A stretch of DNA of 64,000 nt from Sulfurimonas sp. (GTDB lineage: Bacteria; Campylobacterota; Campylobacteria; Campylobacterales; Sulfurimonadaceae). The stretch lies in assembly GCA_028689055.1 (NCBI GenBank), contig JAQTWZ010000005.1, forward strand, positions 29,647 through 93,646, written 5' to 3'. A program made the translations under genes and the position numbers. Under the pieces are notes generated by a model. That model had not been told where the DNA came from and did no database searches. It saw nothing but the letters and a program-made list of their open reading frames with translations. Of this stretch, positions 41,100 to 50,406 are shown in pieces (the first letter of the stretch is position 1; each line of letters opens with the position of its first letter).

Positions 41100-42078
41100 C
41101 GTCTATATGAGCCAATGGCTTTATGGCGAAGATGGTTATTATGCAAGTTACAAAGAGATAGGCAAGGGCGGGGATTTTTATACGGCGGTGAGTACGAGCA
41201 AGTTTTTTGGCGGTACTATTGCAAAACATATCATCTCTTTGGTGGATGAAGGTTTTTTGCACCAAAACGCAACGATTTGTGAGATAGGCGCACATCATGG
41301 CTATTTTTTGGCGGATGTGATAGAGTTTATCTACACCCTTAGACCCAAACTTCTCTCTTCACTCAACTTTGTTATCATCGAGCGTTTTGATGCATTGCAA
41401 ACGCAGCAAAGAGACTATTTTGTAGAGTGCTTTGGGGATACAGTATCTTTGACACATTACAAATCTCTGAGTGAGTTACAGTGCAAAAACGCTTTTTTTA
41501 TTGCCAACGAGATCTTTGACGCATTTCCCTGTGAGCTTTATTATAAAGGAAAGAGTGCTCATGTAAGTGCTCATGAGATTAGCTTTGATAGAGACGATGC
41601 ATGGGTTGATGCCAAAGCAAAAAAGTACCATAAAGATAGAGGTGAAATCGCAAGAGGTTATGAAGAGTTTGCCCTTGAAATGGCAAACGCAGCCGACTCT
41701 TTTGAGTTTATGAGTTTTGATTATGGAGAGATGGCGGCGCGTCCTGATTTTTCCATTCGCGTTTATGCCAAACATGAAGTGATACCTTTTTTCGATGAAA
41801 ATATAAAACGCAGTGAACTTTTCGGCAAAAGCGATATCACTTATGACGTGACTTTTGCTCATGTCAAAGATGCTTATGAAGAAGCAGGCGTAAGCTTTAT
41901 AGAACTCAAAGCACAGATGGTCGCACTTATTGATATGGGTATTTTGGAGCTTTTAGATATGCTTAAAGCAAACGCAGAAGAGAAGATTTATGCACAAGAG
42001 CTTGAAAAAGTAAAAATGCTCATTTTGCCAAATTTTTTAGGCGAGCGTTTTAAGATGATTAAGTTTAGAAAAAACTAA
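41074..42078 (+). CDS. MidA/NDUFAF7-type (DUF185) SAM-dependent methyltransferase
   Basis: MSQWLYGEDGYYASYKEIGKGGDFYTAVSTSKFFGGTIAKHI, ICEIGAHHGY, FFIANEIFDAFPCE. Confidence 0.88.
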   Translation: MKSMPMNFSVYMSQWLYGEDGYYASYKEIGKGGDFYTAVSTSKFFGGTIAKHIISLVDEGFLHQNATICEIGAHHGYFLADVIEFIYTLRPKLLSSLNFVIIERFDALQTQQRDYFVECFGDTVSLTHYKSLSELQCKNAFFIANEIFDAFPCELYYKGKSAHVSAHEISFDRDDAWVDAKAKKYHKDRGEIARGYEEFALEMANAADSFEFMSFDYGEMAARPDFSIRVYAKHEVIPFFDENIKRSELFGKSDITYDVTFAHVKDAYEEAGVSFIELKAQMVALIDMGILELLDMLKANAEEKIYAQELEKVKMLILPNFLGERFKMIKFRKN

Positions 42079-42426
42079 TTTTCAAACCTCCCAAAATTGC
42101 AGCAGCTTATAATCTAAGACGAATGCCTAATCTGATACAAAGGTATGGATAAAGTACAAAAAGAGAAAAATATAGCACTACAAGTACTATTTATGAGGAT
42201 TTGTTTAACAAAATCAGCAGTCAAGACCGCTAAAAAATAAAGTTAGATATTAAAATAACCAACTCTTTAAATTAAAGTTCCAGGAATGAGCTTGTTCAGA
42301 GGGTTTAATTCTAATAAAATCAAGAGAGCCGCAATTTTAGATAAATAAACTTTGTACACAATTTCTTTATCTACAAACAAAATATACACTTTTATGCGTA
42401 ATGTAACAAGTTAAGAATAATGAAAG

Positions 42427-42432
42427 TATAAT
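42427..42432 (+). promoter_or_regulatory. Candidate -10 box upstream of the defence operon
   Basis: TATAAT about 40 nt upstream of ATG 42474 in an AT-rich region; no convincing -35. Confidence 0.3.
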
Positions 42433-42473
42433 TTAACAAAATATATTAATTTACTTTAATTTTGGATTTATTT

Positions 42474-43379
42474 ATGAACATGCAAGAATGTAAAATTTGT
42501 AATAATAATGCTCAGCACCATGCATATAGTACAGAAAAAGATAGTCAAGTAGTTGATTGTTCTTATTGCGGAAAATATTATTTAATGCATTTGTTTGAAA
42601 CAGACATTTACAATGATAAATCTAATTTTTACAAAGTATCAAGCTGGATACGAGAACAAAATGATGAGTTTCATATTAACCCTGAAATATCACAAGAAGT
42701 ATTTGAAGATAAGTTAAATATGAGAGATAAAAGAATCAAAGAGAAATTTGATTTGATGATGCAGTATTTTTCAAATGCTACTAATCGTTTTCAATTAGAT
42801 AAAAAAATATTAGTTAAATGTTGGATGAAAAATGAAAATGAATTTGCTAAACTTTATCAAAAAGCAGTAGATACGATATTATTAGACGGTCCATTAATAA
42901 AAATGCTAAGTGGTTTTAGTTATCCCATATTCCTTGGCTTAACATTTGACGGTCTTGAATACATCGAAAACCTAGCCAATCCAAACCAGTCATCAAAAAA
43001 TATATTTGTAGCCTTTAATTTTGAAGACAACTTAAAAGAAGTTTTCAATGTACATGTAAAGAGTGCCATAGAAGAAAACGGTTTTAATTATGTTGTAGTA
43101 AATCAAGATAATGTTGAACACAACAAAAGCATAAACGATGAGATAATCGTAAAACTAAAATCCTCAAGAATCGTAATAGCAGACTTCACAAACCATAGAC
43201 CTAGTGTTTATTTTGAAGCAGGCTTTGCGATGGGCATGAACATACCTATCATCTGGACTTGCCAAGAAGGACACGATCAAGATATGTCATTTGACACAAG
43301 ACAGTTCCCTCATATTATTTGGAAAGATAAAGATGATTTGGTGAAACAGGTTATGGATAGAATCAAGGTGATACTGTAA
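42474..43379 (+). CDS. Zinc-ribbon + nucleoside 2-deoxyribosyltransferase-like/TIR-like protein
   Basis: CKIC...CSYC motif; C-terminal NIFVAFNFEDNLKEVFNVHVKSAIEENGF...RIVIADFTNHRPSVYFEAGFAMGM. Confidence 0.75.
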   Translation: MNMQECKICNNNAQHHAYSTEKDSQVVDCSYCGKYYLMHLFETDIYNDKSNFYKVSSWIREQNDEFHINPEISQEVFEDKLNMRDKRIKEKFDLMMQYFSNATNRFQLDKKILVKCWMKNENEFAKLYQKAVDTILLDGPLIKMLSGFSYPIFLGLTFDGLEYIENLANPNQSSKNIFVAFNFEDNLKEVFNVHVKSAIEENGFNYVVVNQDNVEHNKSINDEIIVKLKSSRIVIADFTNHRPSVYFEAGFAMGMNIPIIWTCQEGHDQDMSFDTRQFPHIIWKDKDDLVKQVMDRIKVIL

Positions 43380-43380
43380 A

Positions 43381-45438
43381 ATGAAAGAATTATTACAACA
43401 GGTTAAAGATTTAAAATCAGAGTACAAATATAAAGAAGCAAGAGATTTTATAGATGAAAATACAACAGATGCTAATTTGTTGAGAATACTTGCAGAGTGT
43501 TACTATAAAGATTTGGAGTTACATAGAGATTTTTCTTATGATAAAGCCTTAAGAATTTTAGGCAAAATTGATGATACAAGCGATAACGATAAAAAAGAAA
43601 CATTATGCCTAAAAGGTGCAGTATATAAGAGAAAGTGGGAATATCAGGCAAAGTTAGATGATTTGTATGAAGCAATCAAAAATTATGAAGAGGCTTATAC
43701 AGAGCATAAAGATAATGATAGAGGATATGGCGCTATAAACGCAGCATATCTTTATGATGTTTTGGCAAATACGTTAGGTAATGTAGGTTTTAAAAATTAT
43801 CAAGAATTTGAAGAAAAAGCTACAAAAATTCGACAAGATATTATCAATGCATTTAATAACAGTAAAAGTGATAGATGGATATATCATACTTTGGCACAAG
43901 CCTATTTGGGTATAAGCGATCTTTCTACATGTAAAGAAATTCTTCAAGAGAGTTTGAATAAAAATTATAACTACAGTGACTGGGAAACATATACAACTTT
44001 TAAACAGATGAGAGAACTCGCAAAATTAAAAAAGATAGAAAATTTAGATGTTTTACTTCCACTTGTCGGTGAAGATAACAGACATCTACTAGAGACAACT
44101 TTAGACAAAAAAGGCTTGGCACTTTCAGGCGGTGGTTTTCGTGCTAGTTTTTTTCATCTAGGAACTTTGGCAAAGCTTGCAGAATGTGACTTACTTAAAG
44201 ATATAGAAGTTATCTCAACCGTATCCGGTGGAAGTATAATAGGTGTTCACTACTACTTAAAACTTCAAAAAATGCTTGAAGAAAAAAGTGATATAGAGAT
44301 AACACAAGCTGACTATATAGAACTCGTTCATGAATTGATAGAGGAGTTTTTTGAAGCGGTACAAACAGATATACGAAATAGTGTTATAACAAAAAACTTT
44401 TTCTCAAACACAGTCGTAAAAATTTTAAATCCATTTTCTAGTTATAGCAGAACTAATAAACTAGGTCAACTCTATCAAGAAAGAATCTATAAAAAATATA
44501 AACAATATATGCATGAGTTAATTATCACTCCCCACGGTTGGGAAGATGGAAAATTTAAACCAAGGTTTCATAATTGGAGAAGAAAAAATAAAGTGCCTAT
44601 TTTAGTCATCAATGCCACAAATCTAAATAGTGGTCACAACTGGCAGTTTCAAGCAACAAAAATGGGTGAACCTGACTACATGTACAATATGGAGATAGAT
44701 AAAAACAACAGATTTGATTGGGTGCGATATACAGATAAAGGGCTACAAGAGAAGTTTAAAAACTACTCTATAGGACAAGCCGTTGCTTGTTCATCTGCCG
44801 TACCAATGTTATTTACCCCTGTTGTTTTAGAAGATCTATATGAGGGATACAAACTCAGCATATCTGATGGCGGAGTGTACGACAATCAAGGTTTTAGCGG
44901 ACTTTTAAGTGAAGAGTGTGACTATATAATCTGTAGTGACGCATCAGGACAGATGGATAATCAAATTACCTCACACACTTCCATACTCAGAACAAACATG
45001 AGAACCATAGATATTCAAATGGATAGAAACCGAGAGATGATTTTTGAAGATATGCAAAATAAAAAAGAGAGAGGTATATTAAAAGGCTTTCTGTTCACAC
45101 ACCTAAAACAAAATTTACAAGCTTATGAGATAAATCAAGCTGATGCAATACAAAAATTTGAAGATAACCAAGACAAAGAGTTTCAGGAGTTGATTTCAGA
45201 TGTGAGAACCGACTTAGATAAGTTTTCTAAAACAGAAGCTTATGCTCTCATGTATAATGGATATGAGTTATTTCAAGGACAAACAAAATCAATGAAAGAT
45301 TGTCATAAAAAAGATGATTGGGTATTTTTAAGTATAAAAAATGATGTTGATAAAAAGTCGGAGAAGTTGATGGATGAGTTGGAGTTGTCGGAGCACCAAT
45401 TTACAAGAAGGTTTAGAAAATGGTGGAAGAGTAGATGA
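43381..45438 (+). CDS. TPR/TRAFs-binding-like domain + patatin-like phospholipase
   Basis: N-terminal CLKGAVYKRKW...GYGAINAAYLYD; patatin SGGGFRASFFHLG, STVSGGSIIG, SDGGVYDNQGF (Ser-Asp dyad). Confidence 0.85.
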   Translation: MKELLQQVKDLKSEYKYKEARDFIDENTTDANLLRILAECYYKDLELHRDFSYDKALRILGKIDDTSDNDKKETLCLKGAVYKRKWEYQAKLDDLYEAIKNYEEAYTEHKDNDRGYGAINAAYLYDVLANTLGNVGFKNYQEFEEKATKIRQDIINAFNNSKSDRWIYHTLAQAYLGISDLSTCKEILQESLNKNYNYSDWETYTTFKQMRELAKLKKIENLDVLLPLVGEDNRHLLETTLDKKGLALSGGGFRASFFHLGTLAKLAECDLLKDIEVISTVSGGSIIGVHYYLKLQKMLEEKSDIEITQADYIELVHELIEEFFEAVQTDIRNSVITKNFFSNTVVKILNPFSSYSRTNKLGQLYQERIYKKYKQYMHELIITPHGWEDGKFKPRFHNWRRKNKVPILVINATNLNSGHNWQFQATKMGEPDYMYNMEIDKNNRFDWVRYTDKGLQEKFKNYSIGQAVACSSAVPMLFTPVVLEDLYEGYKLSISDGGVYDNQGFSGLLSEECDYIICSDASGQMDNQITSHTSILRTNMRTIDIQMDRNREMIFEDMQNKKERGILKGFLFTHLKQNLQAYEINQADAIQKFEDNQDKEFQELISDVRTDLDKFSKTEAYALMYNGYELFQGQTKSMKDCHKKDDWVFLSIKNDVDKKSEKLMDELELSEHQFTRRFRKWWKSR

Positions 45439-48400
45439 GTAATAGTATTGAAATTTTTGTAAGTTACTCTCATGAAGATATAGAACATGTGAAAAATCTG
45501 CAAAACTCTCTAAAAGATTATAAAAATATTAAACTGTGGACTGATGAAAATATCAGAGTTGGAGATAAATTCAATAAAAAGATTTATACTAAAATCAAAC
45601 AAAGTGACATCATTATATTTTTCTTTAGTATTCATCTAATGAAAAGAAATTTTTCTTATGTAAAAGATGTCGAAATACCTCTTGCATTAATCGAAAATAG
45701 AAAAAGAAGTATTCAAATTTTGCCACTTATTGTAGATAAAGACGCTTATACTTCAGTTTTTTATGAAGCGTTGAAAAAAGATTTTGTAACACTTCCCGAA
45801 CATAACAAACAATCAAAAGCGATAAATGAGTTTCAAAAAAATAAATGGTGGAAACCTTGGAAAAAAGTTCCTAATCCTTGGGATGTTGTAAGAGCAAATA
45901 TAGAAGAACTTGTCTCAGGTAGTGATTTTAAAAAATATTTACAAAATAAAAAAGATGTGTATTCTGAAAATGTCAATATAGATAAGATTGAGAATTTTGA
46001 CAAATATATCACAAGAGAAATTGAAGTAGATATCAAAAAGTGGTGGGAAACAAACACTTCATCTTGCTATATACAAGGTGATGAAGGAGTTGGAAAAACA
46101 TTTTTAGCTCTTAATATTGCAAATAAGATGCAAATGGATGGAATCATCTCATTTTATCTCAAAAGTTTAGAGTGGAACGGTTGTAAAACAATCAAAGAAA
46201 TTTTAGTTCAATCGTTTGGATTTAAAGATGAAAATGAAATAAATGATATAAACGAATTTTTGAACGGTTTTGAAAAACCTATTTTAATAGTTCTTGATGG
46301 AGTGAATGAAAAAGGCGCTTTAGAAGTTGTAGATAACATTTTAAATGATTATTTTAAAGAGAGTCTGTATCAAGAAAAAATCAGATTTATATTTACAACA
46401 AGAGATTTATCAAATTATAGTAATTTTAATAAGCCTTTATGGAACAAATTAAATAAATTTTTAGTTAATCCATATAGTGCAGCAGAACTAAAAGAAGCCA
46501 TTTCTAAGTTTGAACCAGATTTTGATTTTGAACAATTTCCAAAAAATCTTATTCCTACTGCTTCAATAGCACGATATTTAAAGTTAGCACTGAATTTGAA
46601 AGATAAATTTGGTTGTTATGCTAATGTAACTAAGGAAATTTTATATTGGGAAGGTCTGAAAGAACAGATTGAGAACGATATGAAAATTAGGTTTGACTTG
46701 ACTATTACCTCAGAAAATATTGAAAGATTACTAACTAAATTAATAAATAATTGCCAAATAGAAGATTCTAAGGTAACAACAAATGATAAAAAACTGGAAG
46801 GTATTTTTGGTAAAAATTTTTTAAATATTGAGAATTCACTAAGAGAAATTAGATTAATTGAAGATATTGATTCTGACAGTACTATTACGGTAAATTCAAA
46901 TCATATAGTAATTGCATATTCAATCTATTTGTTAAATAAATTTGAAGAAATTGATACTACTTTAGAAGTAGAGGAGATAGCCGATAAGTTTAAATCTTAT
47001 TTGGAACCTTATGATAATGATTTTATATCGAATGTTCCTTTTTTGATTTTTCAATTATCTTTAGATCGAAACGATAAAAATGACAATATTTCGAAAATTC
47101 ATTCGGGATTATTATATCTATGGCTTAATAATCATAATTCAAATATACGCACTGAAAATTTAAAATTATGGTGTGAAAGAGATTTAAGTTCATTTATAGA
47201 GATATTAGACATAGTGGAATTCAAAAATAAAGACTTTAATCGAAACAATTTACAAGAAATAATGTTGGCAGTATTGTGTGAAGTTTGGCGCGAAAGTCAT
47301 GGTCAAAACGAAAATCTGAAAGACTATCTTAAATCTATATTTTTAGGTACAACAACATATAAAGAAAATCATAATATTGCAAGATTTAAGAGGGGTATAA
47401 TTATTCTTGCACATTTTCCAACAGAAGAATTTTTAGATATTTTTGCTCAAAAAATCAAAGATTTAAGTGAAGAAAATTGGGGTATGTATTATGTTGTAAA
47501 AGAGGCTATATTATTTGAATATATACCAATATTATTTAGATTTGGGTATCAAGAAGATATCTTTAGTGTATTGATAGAAAAAGATGATTTTAAAGAGCTT
47601 GCAAAAATGTATAAATCACACTCTTTATCTGAGACGTTCTCATTGGAAGTAGAACCGATAAATAGAAATAATTCTATATCTGCTTTTGTAAAAAAAATTG
47701 GAGAAAATCAAAAACTATTAGATGACTTTGATGTGGAAAATTTCAAAATATATGAAGTAAGTGGGTTATCTAATATTGCATGTAGAAGAGATTTGATCAT
47801 AGATAATGAAGATAAGAAAAAAGTTATTGAAATTTTAGAACAATTATTTAATGAGTTTACAAAACAAGAGAATAGAAATATATTTCCATATCGCTGGGTA
47901 TATGATAATTTTCCATATTTATTGGCTTCTTTTGATAGTATAACTTTCAACAGGATCAATTCACAATTTCTTTTTCAAACAATCAAACAAAAAGCTAATT
48001 GGCATAGAGTTCAAGGTTTTCACTTAACAATATTACCAAATAAAGACCTGCCAAAATATATTTTATCCAATATTGAGAGTTTGACTACTTTTGAACAAGA
48101 GCATGAAAAAACAACTTTTTTAAATCAATTGATAGAAATGATTCTGTTTACGGCAGATGAAAAACAATTGGAGAGTTTCTTTAATTACCTTATTGACGAG
48201 CTAAAATTTTCAATCATTTTTATAAGAAATCATCCTGTAGACATTTATATCAGAGAGCTATTTGGCACAAAACTATTGAATATGATACATACAAAATTAA
48301 ATGAAAAACCAGAGAAAGAATTAGAAGAAACGTTAATGACTTATCTGTGTCTATTGAATGATTTTAACAATCAACACTTGATTGCTTGGGCTATTGAAAA

Positions 48401-49610
48401 ACTAGAAGATATTTCAATCGAAGATGATAAAAAAGAGTTTTATCGTACTATATTGATGAACTCATCTCCGTCAAAATATTTTGAAGATATATATTTACAT
48501 AAAGATCTGAAAATATATTTTTATGAATCTAATAGTAGTCGTGGAGGAGCTTATTTAACTTATTGGATAACAAGAGAAAAAGGATTTTACAACAACAAAC
48601 CGTTTGATGAATTAATTGATATTTTACCTCTTGACACTGTTGGTAATTTGTTATTTCATAATGAAAGATATGATGATATCAATCTATGGGGAAAATATAT
48701 ATTTGACAACTTAGCACCGCAAGACATGAACGATTATGACGTCTTTGAAGCCATTAAAAAGTACTCTGAACAAAATAATGATGAATTTGAATCCTACGCT
48801 ATAAAATATTTAACTAAGGCTAATGATACCTATGAAAATGGAGGAAGACATTTCCCACCGTTGAGAGTATTTGAGGATGCTTTAATTACTTTGCTTCTGC
48901 CTATAAATTTTGACAAATCTGTAGAGTTTTATAATAAAACCAAAAAATTCCGGCATATCTCAAATAGCTTTAATCGTGAAATTTTTAATGCTGAAAAATA
49001 TTGTGAGGCAAAACATAAAATATATCGAAAAGAGTATATTCAATCACTGAAAAGGGATATTGATATTTTGCATATTGCAAGAATGTCTCATCAAAACAAT
49101 AGTCAAAAAGAATTGATGGAGTTTATTGAAGAATGGCTTGTAAGCAAATATGCTACTGATAGATTATTGGCGGTTTCTTTGTTGACTTGGTTCGGTGATA
49201 ATTCTTCTATTGCATTACTAGAAAAGATCAAGTTTAATGATGATAGTGAATATGTAAGATATTTTGCTAGTTGGTCATTAGAAGTTGCAAAACAAGAAAA
49301 ATATGCAAAAAAGATATACGAAGAGATTTTACAAGAAGATACTTTAGAAGTTATTTCTGCAAAACTATATCAAATAAAACCAGTAATTACACCAATGGTA
49401 AATTATTGGGGTGTGGAGTTAAATGAAAAGTATGAATTCAATAAAACAGAAAAATACAAAAAGATTTTAATTCAAAGATTTTGGGATATTGTCAGCGAAA
49501 GTATCAAGGATGACAAAAATATAGAGATAAATCAAAGAAAATTATTAGGATATTATCGAGGTGAAGAGATTACAGATGCTAATAGATTTATAACTGGAGA
49601 GTTCAAATGA
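45435..49610 (+). CDS. TIR-STAND NTPase with long C-terminal helical-repeat region (1391 aa)
   Basis: N-terminal TIR EIFVSYSHEDIEHVKNLQ...WTDENIRVGDKF...KDVEIPLAL; Walker A GDEGVGKTFLAL; Walker B PILIVLDGVNEKG; C-terminal HEAT-like repeats. Confidence 0.85.
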   Translation: MSNSIEIFVSYSHEDIEHVKNLQNSLKDYKNIKLWTDENIRVGDKFNKKIYTKIKQSDIIIFFFSIHLMKRNFSYVKDVEIPLALIENRKRSIQILPLIVDKDAYTSVFYEALKKDFVTLPEHNKQSKAINEFQKNKWWKPWKKVPNPWDVVRANIEELVSGSDFKKYLQNKKDVYSENVNIDKIENFDKYITREIEVDIKKWWETNTSSCYIQGDEGVGKTFLALNIANKMQMDGIISFYLKSLEWNGCKTIKEILVQSFGFKDENEINDINEFLNGFEKPILIVLDGVNEKGALEVVDNILNDYFKESLYQEKIRFIFTTRDLSNYSNFNKPLWNKLNKFLVNPYSAAELKEAISKFEPDFDFEQFPKNLIPTASIARYLKLALNLKDKFGCYANVTKEILYWEGLKEQIENDMKIRFDLTITSENIERLLTKLINNCQIEDSKVTTNDKKLEGIFGKNFLNIENSLREIRLIEDIDSDSTITVNSNHIVIAYSIYLLNKFEEIDTTLEVEEIADKFKSYLEPYDNDFISNVPFLIFQLSLDRNDKNDNISKIHSGLLYLWLNNHNSNIRTENLKLWCERDLSSFIEILDIVEFKNKDFNRNNLQEIMLAVLCEVWRESHGQNENLKDYLKSIFLGTTTYKENHNIARFKRGIIILAHFPTEEFLDIFAQKIKDLSEENWGMYYVVKEAILFEYIPILFRFGYQEDIFSVLIEKDDFKELAKMYKSHSLSETFSLEVEPINRNNSISAFVKKIGENQKLLDDFDVENFKIYEVSGLSNIACRRDLIIDNEDKKKVIEILEQLFNEFTKQENRNIFPYRWVYDNFPYLLASFDSITFNRINSQFLFQTIKQKANWHRVQGFHLTILPNKDLPKYILSNIESLTTFEQEHEKTTFLNQLIEMILFTADEKQLESFFNYLIDELKFSIIFIRNHPVDIYIRELFGTKLLNMIHTKLNEKPEKELEETLMTYLCLLNDFNNQHLIAWAIEKLEDISIEDDKKEFYRTILMNSSPSKYFEDIYLHKDLKIYFYESNSSRGGAYLTYWITREKGFYNNKPFDELIDILPLDTVGNLLFHNERYDDINLWGKYIFDNLAPQDMNDYDVFEAIKKYSEQNNDEFESYAIKYLTKANDTYENGGRHFPPLRVFEDALITLLLPINFDKSVEFYNKTKKFRHISNSFNREIFNAEKYCEAKHKIYRKEYIQSLKRDIDILHIARMSHQNNSQKELMEFIEEWLVSKYATDRLLAVSLLTWFGDNSSIALLEKIKFNDDSEYVRYFASWSLEVAKQEKYAKKIYEEILQEDTLEVISAKLYQIKPVITPMVNYWGVELNEKYEFNKTEKYKKILIQRFWDIVSESIKDDKNIEINQRKLLGYYRGEEITDANRFITGEFK

Positions 49611-50395
49611 ATGAAATAGACTATTGGGTATCTAAAGTAAAATGGGATGCAAATGGAACAAGAATTATTTCTATGTATGTTCACCTAAATGAAGATAACT
49701 CCGTGGGTGTATATGAAGAAATGAGCCGTTATGACATCATTAAATATATCAATGATGGTTATATATTTTGTTCAATTATTAAACAAGAAAATGGCAAATG
49801 GCAAAAAGGCAATTATGTAATTACGGATGGTTCATTATTAAAAAATATAGACAGCAAGCTACCTTTTATCCAAACAAAAAGAAAAACCTTTGTCAGTTAC
49901 TATCACAAAGATGATTCAGATTATAAGAAAAAGTTTTTGAATTTGATGGATGATTTGATTGTCAATAAATCTGTTGAAGATGGTGACATTAACTCCGATG
50001 TCAGTGACGAATATGCAAAGCAAATGATACAAAAAGGTTTTCTGCATGACACCACAGTATTAATCGTATTGTTGAGCAATAAGACGAAATGTAGAAAGCA
50101 TGTAGATTGGGAAATCAGCGGTGCGTTGAATTACAAAGTTGGTGATAGTTATGCTGGATTATTGGGATTAAAGTTGCCAACTCATGATGATTATGTAAGC
50201 GGGAAATGTACCTACAGCAAAATACCTGATCGGTTGGCAGATAATTTTAAATCAGGCTATGCAATTGTCAGAGACTACACAACAGATAGAAAAATACTAC
50301 AGGGATATATTGAAGAAGCTTATAGTCTTCGAAAGAAAAATGCTGACAAGAGAGTGAATTCGAGAGTTCAGATGAAAAATGATACTTGTGAATAG
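49607..50395 (+). CDS. DUF3892-like + MTH538-type TIR-like (DUF1863) protein
   Basis: KTFVSYYHKDDSDYKKKFLNLMDDL...TTVLIVLLSNKTKCRKHVDWEISGAL; N-terminal DYWVSKVKWDANGTRIISMYVH. Confidence 0.75.
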   Translation: MNEIDYWVSKVKWDANGTRIISMYVHLNEDNSVGVYEEMSRYDIIKYINDGYIFCSIIKQENGKWQKGNYVITDGSLLKNIDSKLPFIQTKRKTFVSYYHKDDSDYKKKFLNLMDDLIVNKSVEDGDINSDVSDEYAKQMIQKGFLHDTTVLIVLLSNKTKCRKHVDWEISGALNYKVGDSYAGLLGLKLPTHDDYVSGKCTYSKIPDRLADNFKSGYAIVRDYTTDRKILQGYIEEAYSLRKKNADKRVNSRVQMKNDTCE

Positions 50396-50406
50396 AAGGG
50401 ATTTTT

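Noticed and set aside
49607-50395. Canonical Thoeris system
   Set aside because: TIR-like ThsB-type protein is present but no ThsA-like partner was seen
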